This document shows positions 25,507-33,650 of a DNA stretch of 64,000 nucleotides, piece by piece (position 1 is the first letter of the stretch; every line of letters starts with the position of its first letter). The notes under the pieces were generated by a model, which saw only the letters and a list, made by a program, of their open reading frames with translations, made no database searches and was not told where the DNA came from. The position numbers and the translations under genes are program-made. Source of the DNA: CBFHSD01 sp965658375 (GTDB taxonomy: Bacteria; Bacteroidota; Bacteroidia; Flavobacteriales_G; Salibacteraceae). The DNA lies in contig CBFHSD010000004.1 in NCBI GenBank assembly GCA_965658375.1, forward strand, positions 30,922-94,921, read 5' to 3'.

Positions 25507-26917
25507 AATGGAAGCCATCATGAGCTCCAGTTTTTAGCGCTTTTTTAATCTCAATTAAATCATCTGAAATTTGCTCTGGTGTTGGGGCAGGCATTCGAAG
25601 GAAACGGCCATCTGTTTGAATCAGAAAATAGGTGGGTGAACCAATGACTTGGTATTCTTCTAAGGTGTCCCAATGGTGATTGAACCAGGCGAATTCAACA
25701 AGTTTAATTTTATGATCTTGAGCAAATATCTCGAAGTTGGATTCGTTTCTATCCATTGAAACGGCAATAAATTGCACGTAGTTTTTATACTCTTTCGCGA
25801 ATTTTTCTAAGATTAAAAGATGTTTCTGAAATAGGTCGTCATCTGTTTCAAAAAATATGAGGTAGGTGAATTTATTTTCGTTTTTAAGCGAAATATCTTC
25901 CCCTGATGCTAAAGTAAATGGCAAGTGAGGTGCCTGATCTCCTACGCCTAGCTTTTTGTTCGACTTCAACCAATTTAGAGCTATACCGCTTACAAAAGGG
26001 GTCTTGGCTTGACACAAATCATTCACGAATCCATACCTAAATCCTGAAGAGAATCGCTCATCATGGTTGCTTGGCTGAAAATAATGAAGCAACATCAGCT
26101 GATTGAATGTGGTATTAGGGAAGGAGCTATCTTGAATGGCGGTGATGCATGCCAAGGTATTGAACTCTTTTTCGCAAGCTAACATCGCCCGGTCGTGTTT
26201 TCTAATAAAATCTTGAGACTTTCCTTTTGTAACTATTTTAAAGGTTTCAAAATAAGCTGGACTATCAAATCGCACTTTTTCATCTTTGAAATACTTGAGG
26301 TATACCAATTCATGTCCTCTGCGATTCAATAGGTAAAGTTGAGCCAAAGTATACTGCAACTCTGAAGCAAAAAAGTCATTTTCTTTTGCTTCTTCAGTAA
26401 AGGTAGTGTCTATGCTATGAACCGCACTGTCTATTTTGCCAGCTAGCATTGTTGAGCGCATAATGTCTGGAACCGTCACATAGAAGTCTGCCATAACAGA
26501 GTCTAATCGCGCTTTGTGACGGTTGATGGAAAAGGTATTTTTATTGTTTTCTGTAATGCTTTTGATTCGGATTGGGTCCATCAAAACATCTGCCTGTTTG
26601 GGACCTTTTAATGTGATGTTGAGGTCTTGATTTGGTAATAGGTAAAAGGGAACCTTGCGTTGTTCTACTTTAAAGTAAGCGAGCACAGGACAGTTCAATT
26701 CAAGATTGAATTCGACCATTCCAGTCTCATTTATTTTTCCTTCAGCAAGTGTTTGAAAGGTATTGGTGAGGTAGTCTTTAGGAATAACTATGGCACATGG
26801 TACACCATAGAAAGCATTGATGGTGAGTTGGATGTGCGAAGAAGCAAAAGCAAAAGATGTCCAGCTACTAAAGCAAATTATGAATAGCCTCAGGTACAAA
26901 CTGTTTAACATCGCCAT
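25493..26917 (-). CDS. Redoxin-like secreted protein without active-site cysteines
   Basis: A 474-residue protein with a signal peptide (residues 1-26), an N-terminal beta domain like the DUF4369 domain of Bacteroidota redoxins, a helical middle part and a C-terminal thioredoxin-like domain (about 325-465). The thioredoxin fold is shown by GDQAPHLPFTLASGE, then YLIFFETDDDLFQ, VQFIAVSMDRN and IGSPTYFLIQTDGRF. Where TlpA/ResA proteins have CxxC the sequence reads FFETDDD, so it should not catalyse thiol exchange. The first 50 bp overlap the end of coaD; a second ATG at 26911 is equally possible. Confidence 0.75.
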   Translation of the reverse strand: MAMLNSLYLRLFIICFSSWTSFAFASSHIQLTINAFYGVPCAIVIPKDYLTNTFQTLAEGKINETGMVEFNLELNCPVLAYFKVEQRKVPFYLLPNQDLNITLKGPKQADVLMDPIRIKSITENNKNTFSINRHKARLDSVMADFYVTVPDIMRSTMLAGKIDSAVHSIDTTFTEEAKENDFFASELQYTLAQLYLLNRRGHELVYLKYFKDEKVRFDSPAYFETFKIVTKGKSQDFIRKHDRAMLACEKEFNTLACITAIQDSSFPNTTFNQLMLLHYFQPSNHDERFSSGFRYGFVNDLCQAKTPFVSGIALNWLKSNKKLGVGDQAPHLPFTLASGEDISLKNENKFTYLIFFETDDDLFQKHLLILEKFAKEYKNYVQFIAVSMDRNESNFEIFAQDHKIKLVEFAWFNHHWDTLEEYQVIGSPTYFLIQTDGRFLRMPAPTPEQISDDLIEIKKALKTGAHDGFHFIQH

Positions 26918-27344
26918 TATTCTTTAAAATTTCTCTTACAACGGTTGAACTTAGAGCAGAGTATGCTGCACTACTAATTAAAAATACAGAATCTACCTCT
27001 GGAGCCATCGCATGATTCATCATGCTAATCGTGCGCTCATATTCAAAGTCTCCGGTGGTTCTTACGCCACGAATCAAAAAGCTTGCCCCAATAGTTTGCG
27101 CAAAATTTACGGTAAGTCCTTCGTAAGGTTTGGCGTTAATATGATTGTAATCTGCAAAGGTGCGCTCAACCATCTCCATCCTCTTTTCTAAGGAGTAGCG
27201 GTAATTCTTGTTAGAATTGATGCCAACGCCAATGATGATTTCATCAAACAAAGGAGCCGCCCTTTCAATAATATCTTGATGCCCAAGAGTAATGGGGTCA
27301 AAAGAACCGGGAAAGAGTGCTATGCGCTTGGATTGTTGCTTCAT
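26868..27344 (-). CDS. coaD: Pantetheine-phosphate adenylyltransferase
   Basis: A 158-residue enzyme that adenylates 4'-phosphopantetheine in coenzyme A synthesis. The nucleotidyltransferase motif is PGSFDPITLGH near the N terminus, with RGVRTTGDFEYE and the ISSAAYSALSSTVVRE motif later. Length and motifs are normal. It lies 35 bp downstream of rsmD, a common Bacteroidota order, and overlaps the next gene by up to 50 bp. Confidence 0.96.
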   Translation of the reverse strand: MKQQSKRIALFPGSFDPITLGHQDIIERAAPLFDEIIIGVGINSNKNYRYSLEKRMEMVERTFADYNHINAKPYEGLTVNFAQTIGASFLIRGVRTTGDFEYERTISMMNHAMAPEVDSVFLISSAAYSALSSTVVREILKNNGDVKQFVPEAIHNLL

Positions 27345-27379
27345 ACTGCAAGATTACTAAAATGCATGCTCACTGCGAT

Positions 27380-27916
27380 TTACTCTTCTTTGAAGAAACT
27401 GAAATTCACAGAGCTGTATTTCTTAAGTTCGTTAAATTGTGGGTGTTCCTCAAAACGCGTGTCTCTGCTATGTTCAACTATGAGTAAGCTTTCTGGGGCA
27501 AGCAGGCTCTTTTCAAAAACCAAATTGGGAATTTCTTCAATTCCAAGCAACTCATAGGGTGGGTCACAAAAAATAATATCATACTTTTTGTTATCCATTT
27601 TCAGCCATTTGAAAGCATCATGCTTTACGGCAATGATTTGATCAAATCCCAGATCGTCAGCTGTTTTTTCAATAAACTTGGTGCATCCGTAGTTATTGTC
27701 AACCGAAGTTATCAGTCCCGCACCACGAGAAGCGAATTCGTAACTAATATTTCCGGTTCCCGCAAAAAGGTCAAGCACGTTTAATCCATCGAAATGAAAA
27801 CGATTGTTCAAAATATTGAACAGGTTTTCTTTGGCAAAATCTGTTGTAGGCCTGGTGGGCAAATTTTTGGGAGCAATAATTCGCTTCCCTTTTTTAACTC
27901 CGCTAACTATCCGCAT
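27380..27916 (-). CDS. rsmD: 16S rRNA (guanine(966)-N(2))-methyltransferase RsmD
   Basis: A 178-residue SAM-dependent methyltransferase acting on 16S rRNA in the 30S head. The start (RIVSGVKKGKRI), the SAM-binding motif VLDLFAGTGNISYEFASRG and the catalytic DPPY (FCDPPYELL) are present. It overlaps the DUF3822 gene by 10 bp and precedes coaD. Confidence 0.94.
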   Translation of the reverse strand: MRIVSGVKKGKRIIAPKNLPTRPTTDFAKENLFNILNNRFHFDGLNVLDLFAGTGNISYEFASRGAGLITSVDNNYGCTKFIEKTADDLGFDQIIAVKHDAFKWLKMDNKKYDIIFCDPPYELLGIEEIPNLVFEKSLLAPESLLIVEHSRDTRFEEHPQFNELKKYSSVNFSFFKEE

Positions 27917-28701
27917 ACATATAAACTTATTAAGGCAAACAGTTCTTCTTTGCTTACTTGTAGTTGAGGGTTAATGGAAATGCTTCCTGGCAAATGAATA
28001 GGGTGGAAAGGAGGGAGGAAACTGCGCAATAATTCACTTTGGCTCAACTCAAATGTGGGTGAACCGGAATGGCTCAAGTGACAGCCGCTGGTAGAAATAT
28101 TTAATTGATCCAGGGTGTAGAGTAAGAAGTACAAAACATCTTCTTCTGTTTGCACATCAAAGGCGTTGAAATAAACCAACGCTTTATGCTTAAAGATTGA
28201 GATGCTCATTTGCTCTCCCATAAAATGAAGATATACCTGGTGCTTATTGAGTTCTTTGGTTCCTAATCGCTGTGCTTGAATTAAAGCTGCGTAAATGTGT
28301 TGCTGATTTTCAAAATCGCCAAAAGGCTCAAAAAGAATATATGTATCTAAATCTTCTAATGCTTGATAGCGAACAGAAGAAATTGGATTTTTAAAATGAA
28401 GCTGAAGGTGCTTTTGTGCATTCTCTGCTTGAAAAAGTACTGTAGGGCTTAAGCAAAAACGCGCATGACTAATTCCGATGTGATAGATGCTATTTTGAGA
28501 AGGGAGAAGAGCAGTCAATTCATCTCTATTCTCAACTGCTTTAGGGCTCTTGAAATAAGCGTCAATCACCCCTTTTTCTCGGTTAAACAAGATGCCTTCT
28601 GCAGAGTTTTCGCTTAGAACGCAAAGGTATACATGCGAAGAAGCAGCTTGGTTAAAGCTGCTTCCTTCTGCTAGTGTAATATGTGAATGAGTCTTGCTCA
28701 A
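27907..28701 (-). CDS. DUF3822 family protein
   Basis: A 264-residue protein with the layout of DUF3822, which is found next to rsmD in Bacteroidota and resembles an actin/ASKHA-like fold. The middle section (LYFLLYTLDQLNISTSGCHL) and the duplicated beta-rich halves fit. No catalytic motif is visible and its function is unknown. Its position directly ahead of rsmD, with overlap, implies shared transcription. Confidence 0.8.
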   Translation of the reverse strand: MSKTHSHITLAEGSSFNQAASSHVYLCVLSENSAEGILFNREKGVIDAYFKSPKAVENRDELTALLPSQNSIYHIGISHARFCLSPTVLFQAENAQKHLQLHFKNPISSVRYQALEDLDTYILFEPFGDFENQQHIYAALIQAQRLGTKELNKHQVYLHFMGEQMSISIFKHKALVYFNAFDVQTEEDVLYFLLYTLDQLNISTSGCHLSHSGSPTFELSQSELLRSFLPPFHPIHLPGSISINPQLQVSKEELFALISLYVCG

Positions 28702-29475
28702 TTAGCGTTCTTCTTTCCAGTTACCAGATGTACTAGGGTCTGTCATAGATCCTACTTGCATTACATCATTTTTATCAAATGGTGCAGCATCTGTACATTG
28801 GAAAACTTGAATATCTACATTGTTTTTCGTAATCGATCCCGCTTCCAATTTAAACTTTGCCTTTGGGCTAGAGAAAGGAACATAAGCCAAATCAGAAATG
28901 CTATTCATGCTTAGCTCGTTGTCTTTCAATCTGGTTTCCATGTATTCACTATTAAAGATGCTTTCAAAAGCAGGAACCAATGTAGTGTCTCTAGTAAGAA
29001 TACCTTGTTCCAATGCTTCCGCTTCAGTAAGTGTGTCAGGAACCGTTCCGTTTGATTTTACTACAGTAATAGAATCGTACTGAACAAAACTCAAAAGCGT
29101 ATCGAAATTGGATGTGTAAGTGCCTTTTTCTTTTTTGAATGCCGTTTCTATTTCTCTAATGTCTTTGAGTCTTTGTACTACGTGAACATATCTTCTGTTC
29201 TTTTCTTTGATGAAGCGCATCGGTTCATCTATACTTTCGTAATTCAAATAAGTCAATAATCCAGAAGCTACAACCAACACTATGCTTACACCCATTGAGA
29301 TTTTATTAGAAATAATCTCCAGCGTATTTAGCAATACAACAGCACCCACTATTAGAATACCTACACCGGCAATAATGAATGGTCCACTTTGATCTTTTGA
29401 TATTCCCCATGATAATGCTCCAATACCTAAAAACAAGAAAATTACCGATGGTACAAAACGACTAATTGTGTTCAT
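28702..29475 (-). CDS. Unknown membrane-anchored protein
   Basis: A 257-residue protein with three closely spaced membrane helices (about residues 8-80) and a long extracytoplasmic domain beginning with a helix (VVQRLKDIREIETAFKKEKG) that resembles the start of pseudopilin-like domains. I do not recognise the family. The ATG at 29475 is preferred because residues upstream overlap the divergent helicase gene and are not hydrophobic. Its stop directly abuts the DUF3822 start, so they form one unit with rsmD and coaD. Confidence 0.7.
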   Translation of the reverse strand: MNTISRFVPSVIFLFLGIGALSWGISKDQSGPFIIAGVGILIVGAVVLLNTLEIISNKISMGVSIVLVVASGLLTYLNYESIDEPMRFIKEKNRRYVHVVQRLKDIREIETAFKKEKGTYTSNFDTLLSFVQYDSITVVKSNGTVPDTLTEAEALEQGILTRDTTLVPAFESIFNSEYMETRLKDNELSMNSISDLAYVPFSSPKAKFKLEAGSITKNNVDIQVFQCTDAAPFDKNDVMQVGSMTDPSTSGNWKEER

Positions 29476-29566
29476 AAGTTGAAATGATTGTATATTCTTT
29501 GGCTCATTAAAGTTGAGCAAATCTAAAATAAATTTTATTTCGTGTATTTTAAATAATCGGTACCAA

Positions 29567-30994
29567 TTGGAAGAATTCAACAAGCCTATTTTAAGAAATG
29601 CCATCATAGAAGCTTTAGCCGCTAATTTTGAGCATATTCCAACTCCAGACCAGCAAAACTTCATTGAAAAAATGGCTGAGTTTTTATTGCCAGAGAGTAA
29701 GTGGGATACATTTATTTTAAGAGGTTATGCAGGAACAGGTAAAACTACATGTATTAGCGCATTGGTAAAAGTGCTTCCAACCCTCAAGCTAAAGTATCAG
29801 CTTTTAGCACCAACTGGTCGTGCCGCCAAAGTGGTTTCTAATTACACCCAGCTAACTGCTTATACCATACATCGTCATATTTATTCTGTTTCTGACAACA
29901 AAGGGGGCTTACACATGGTCTTGAGGCCAAACAGGGCAAAGAACACTCTTTATATAGTGGATGAAGCTTCCATGATTTCTGGAGAAGAAGATCAGGGAGT
30001 TCGCATGAATTTGTTGCAAGATTTAATTGCCTTTGTTAATAGTGGCGAAAACTGTGCACTCTTGTTTATTGGTGACATTGCTCAGTTACCTCCGGTACAT
30101 ACCACTTTGAGTCCAGCATTAATTCCAAGAGAATTGAGAGATTGGCATGACCGCAGCGTAAATGGAGCGCAACTGACCAAAGTGGTACGTCAAGGATTAG
30201 ATTCTGGCATTTTATCCAATGCAACGGGCATTAGAGAGCAAATAGATGCGGAAACAACCGCATTGCAATTGGATGAAAAATTTGAAGATGTGCTAAGAAT
30301 TGATGGCATGGAGTTGCAAGAAGTTTTGGAAGATGCCTTCACTTCTGATCACGCAGATGAAACAATACTCATTACAAAATCGAATAAGAGAGCCGCACAG
30401 TTCAATGATGGCATTCGCAAGCGAATTTTATACCGGGAAGAGCAGCTAGAAGCAGGCGATCGCTTGATGATTGTGAAAAACAATTATTTCTGGATGCCAG
30501 CCATGCAAGAAGGCGGCTTCATTGCCAATGGTGATGTAGCTGAGGTTTTGAGAATTAGCAACAGAGAAGAACGCTATGGTTTTGATTTTGCTGATGTACA
30601 GTTGAGGTTTGAAGAGTACCAATCAGAACCGGTATTGGAGGTCAAGGTATTGATGAACACACTACTTAGTGAAAAAGCTGGGCTTTCAAGTAGTGAAAGT
30701 GAACAATTGTATGAGTCAGTTGCTTCAGATTATAGTCACCTCAAGTCAAGAGCACAGAAATACTTGGCAATGAAAAAAGATCCGTACTTTCAAGCGCTGC
30801 ATGTAAAGTTTGCTTGGGCAATCACTGCTCACAAAGCACAGGGAGGTCAATGGGAAAATGTCATTGTAGATCAGGGTTTTTTAAGCGAAGAATCCTTAGA
30901 TCAATCTTATTTAAGATGGTTGTATACAGCTGTGACACGTGCAAAGAAGAAACTTTTCTTCTTGAATTTCAATGAAGTTTTTTTTAAGGAATAA
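29567..30994 (+). CDS. RecD-like ATP-dependent helicase
   Basis: A superfamily 1B helicase of about 475 residues. Walker A is RGYAGTGKTT near residue 47, Walker B is TLYIVDEASM, the GDIAQLPPVH motif follows, and late motifs WAITAHKAQGGQW and RWLYTAVTRAKK are near the end. No ATG exists at the N terminus; I chose TTG at 29567 (MEEFNKP after initiation). A TTG at 29513 would also be in frame. It lacks the N-terminal domain of RecD from RecBCD, so it is probably a RecD2/PIF1-like enzyme acting alone in repair or replication. The acyltransferase gene follows after 2 bp. Confidence 0.88.
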   Translation: MEEFNKPILRNAIIEALAANFEHIPTPDQQNFIEKMAEFLLPESKWDTFILRGYAGTGKTTCISALVKVLPTLKLKYQLLAPTGRAAKVVSNYTQLTAYTIHRHIYSVSDNKGGLHMVLRPNRAKNTLYIVDEASMISGEEDQGVRMNLLQDLIAFVNSGENCALLFIGDIAQLPPVHTTLSPALIPRELRDWHDRSVNGAQLTKVVRQGLDSGILSNATGIREQIDAETTALQLDEKFEDVLRIDGMELQEVLEDAFTSDHADETILITKSNKRAAQFNDGIRKRILYREEQLEAGDRLMIVKNNYFWMPAMQEGGFIANGDVAEVLRISNREERYGFDFADVQLRFEEYQSEPVLEVKVLMNTLLSEKAGLSSSESEQLYESVASDYSHLKSRAQKYLAMKKDPYFQALHVKFAWAITAHKAQGGQWENVIVDQGFLSEESLDQSYLRWLYTAVTRAKKKLFFLNFNEVFFKE

Positions 30995-30996
30995 CA

Positions 30997-31551
30997 ATGG
31001 GTTTACTGACACGTTTGTATCAAAAATTTATGGTATGGGAATTTGAAATGAACATGCCAGCCCACATAAAAAAAGGAGTACTCATTGGTGCTCCACATAC
31101 ATCAAATTTCGATTTTTTCGTTTCCCTAGCTTTCATGTTTTCAAGGCCATACTCGTTTAATTACATCATCAAACAATCGTGGATAGACAGCCCTTTAGGC
31201 TGGATATTTAAGAGAACCAATGGCATTGGGGTAGATAGGAAGGCGGATAACAAAGATTTTGTTTTGGGTTTACAAAAGGAAATGATCAAACGCGATCAGC
31301 TCTTTCTAGTGATGTCTCCAGAAGGAACGCGATCTTATGTGGAGAGATGGAAAACGGGATTCTACAGAATAGCAACAGCTGCACAATTGCCTATCATTCT
31401 TGGAAAGGCAGACTATCAGAAAAAAGTTTTGGATGCTAACAGAGTCTTTTGGCCAACAGGAGATCCTTCAGTTGACTTCATGTTGCTAGAAGAAGAATAC
31501 GCCAAAGTGCAGGGCAAATACCCCTCGAAATTCAACTTAAAGTTCCGGTAG
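30997..31551 (+). CDS. 1-acyl-sn-glycerol-3-phosphate acyltransferase-like protein
   Basis: A 184-residue PlsC-superfamily protein. The HX4D motif is present as HTSNFD, followed by the IKQSWIDSPLGWIFKRTNGIGVDR stretch (split across residues 58-80) and the SPEGTRS motif, with KTGFYRIA after it. It is short for a true PlsC, without clear membrane helices, so it could acylate lipids or a lipid-like precursor. It is coupled to the helicase gene upstream. Confidence 0.82.
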   Translation: MGLLTRLYQKFMVWEFEMNMPAHIKKGVLIGAPHTSNFDFFVSLAFMFSRPYSFNYIIKQSWIDSPLGWIFKRTNGIGVDRKADNKDFVLGLQKEMIKRDQLFLVMSPEGTRSYVERWKTGFYRIATAAQLPIILGKADYQKKVLDANRVFWPTGDPSVDFMLLEEEYAKVQGKYPSKFNLKFR

Positions 31552-31644
31552 TGTTGATAAACTCTCTGTGAATTTAAGGGTTTAAACGAATAATCCTTAC
31601 TTTAGTAGTCAAGCACCGCCCTAAACAGAAGAATCTAAATACAA

Positions 31645-33636
31645 TTGACGAAAGTTATTCACATACTTGTGCATACCATTACCCTATGTGTGGTAGTTTG
31701 CGCAGTGGCTTTTGGTCAAGGTTCTAATCGAAGTTCTGAAGGAGGCGGTTGTCAAACCGTTAACCGCAACATTGGTTTGAGCACAGAAGGCAATGGGGTT
31801 TATTGCTTGGATGCTTGGGACGGAAATGATTTCATTGATATTTCTTTTCAAAATTTCGGATTAGATACGATAGTATCTGTCACCTATTCTTATGAGTATG
31901 ACGGCACTACTTATGGTCCTGTTGTAGCCACTATGAATCTTCAAACGGGTATGGTACACCAGGCGCCTTTGGCGATACCCAACATCACTTCGGGATCTCA
32001 TAACATCAGTGTTTGGGTACTTGATGTAAATGGAATGAGTGATCAATGCAACCAAAACGACTCATTGCTCTATCAATTCAGCACGGTCACTGCTTCAAGC
32101 ATTCAATCTCCGCTAGCAGATACCGTAGTTTGTCGGGGAGAAAGCCATGTTTTCAATGCAGATTCCAGCTTTTCGACTTACCTGTGGTCCAATGGCTCAA
32201 CAGCTTCTTCTCTTCAAGTAATGAATTCTGGAGTGTATAAAGTGCAGCTCATTGATGACCAAGGTTGTGTTCGCATAGATTCAGCACTCGTGTCAAATTA
32301 TCCCGTAGTGAAGCCCTTAGGAGATTTAGACACTTCTGTTTGTTCGAGTATGATTCCATACACGATAACGCTCCCGGGTTCATACAGCTCTGTTGTTTGG
32401 AATAATCAAACTTTAGGGAATTCTTTTACTGCTCAAGAAGCAGGAGATTTTCAATTGAGTTACCAAGATTCATTTGGATGTGCGGGAGTAGATTCTTTGT
32501 ATTTAAAGGTTCATCAGTTGGCAGACCCTAATTTAGCTCAAACCCATGTGTTTTGTGATGGAGATTCAGTAGAACTAGAGCTTCATGAGTCATTTACCAC
32601 TTATGCTTGGAGCAATAGCAAAGCGACACCTTCTGTTACAGTATCAAATGCGGGTCAATACAGTGTCATTTTAACAGATAGCAATGGGTGTGAGCAAACT
32701 GCGGTAACTCAAGTGCTCAAACAAGACTTACCTAGTATTCTATGGAATATGGACTCTGTGCTTTGTAAAGGGGAGTTTTTGCAATTGCAAGTAGGTAATC
32801 ATAAAGCATACCAATGGAGTACCGGGTCGAGTGCACCAAGCATTCAAATTACATCTCCTGGTGTTTACACAGTTTCTGTTACAGACTCTGTAGGATGTGT
32901 CAATTCAGATGCATTTGAAGTAGTTGAAAAAGAGGCAACTGTTGAGTTAGGCGAGGATACAGCAATTTGTAATGGGTCACTCATCTTTTTATCTCCAATG
33001 GGAAATTATGATCAATTGCTTTGGAACAAGACAACAATAAGCAATTCGCTTTCCATTGGTCAAGCTGGTGAGTTTACCGTAGAGGCAACACAGTTTGGAA
33101 AATGCATTGCTCGCGATACTATCAAAGTAAGTTCCATTGCATTTCCCTATGCTGATTTCACTAGCCAGTCTGTAGGAAATAGTGTGCTTTTCACGAATTT
33201 TTCAAGCAGTTATGACTCGTTGCTGTGGACGTTTGGAGATGGGGTAACTTCTACTGATGAAAATCCATCACATGCTTATTTAACTCCCGGCATTTATTTG
33301 ACCAAACTGACAGCTTCAAATGTATGCGGGATGGATTCTTATGAGCAGCAGGTGCGTGTAATTCAGACAAATGATGTTGAATTGGAGCAGCGTATACAAG
33401 TGAGCTTATCGCCAAATCCTACCTATGGTCAATTGCGTATTCAAGTGAGTGGCTATATTTCTACTTTGGATTATGAAGTGGTGAATGCCATTGGTCAATA
33501 CGTGCTTCTTGGACAGTTGAATCCTCAAACAGGAATGGATGAGACTATTGATCTCTCTTCTTTTTCAAGAGGGACTTATTTTCTTCGTTTGCATTCTGAA
33601 GAATTTCAAGAAACACATCAGGTTATTTTAAAATAG
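31645..33636 (+). CDS. Large surface protein: Ig-like repeats, PKD domain, T9SS tail
   Basis: A 663-residue secreted protein. The start must be the TTG at 31645, because an in-frame TAA lies at 31636; it gives a good signal peptide (residues 1-24). Residues 150-500 contain about five repeats of 70-80 residues, each with a C-x-G start, a central Y-x-W-S-N/T strand pair, a G-x-Y-x-V strand and a closing GC. A PKD domain follows (LLWTFGDGVTSTDENPSHAY, about 525-545), and the last 85 residues are a type A T9SS sorting domain (SLSPNPTYGQLRI, FLRL, VILK). It is probably an adhesin-like surface protein. Confidence 0.85.
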   Translation: MTKVIHILVHTITLCVVVCAVAFGQGSNRSSEGGGCQTVNRNIGLSTEGNGVYCLDAWDGNDFIDISFQNFGLDTIVSVTYSYEYDGTTYGPVVATMNLQTGMVHQAPLAIPNITSGSHNISVWVLDVNGMSDQCNQNDSLLYQFSTVTASSIQSPLADTVVCRGESHVFNADSSFSTYLWSNGSTASSLQVMNSGVYKVQLIDDQGCVRIDSALVSNYPVVKPLGDLDTSVCSSMIPYTITLPGSYSSVVWNNQTLGNSFTAQEAGDFQLSYQDSFGCAGVDSLYLKVHQLADPNLAQTHVFCDGDSVELELHESFTTYAWSNSKATPSVTVSNAGQYSVILTDSNGCEQTAVTQVLKQDLPSILWNMDSVLCKGEFLQLQVGNHKAYQWSTGSSAPSIQITSPGVYTVSVTDSVGCVNSDAFEVVEKEATVELGEDTAICNGSLIFLSPMGNYDQLLWNKTTISNSLSIGQAGEFTVEATQFGKCIARDTIKVSSIAFPYADFTSQSVGNSVLFTNFSSSYDSLLWTFGDGVTSTDENPSHAYLTPGIYLTKLTASNVCGMDSYEQQVRVIQTNDVELEQRIQVSLSPNPTYGQLRIQVSGYISTLDYEVVNAIGQYVLLGQLNPQTGMDETIDLSSFSRGTYFLRLHSEEFQETHQVILK

Positions 33637-33650
33637 CTTGGCTTCCCAGC

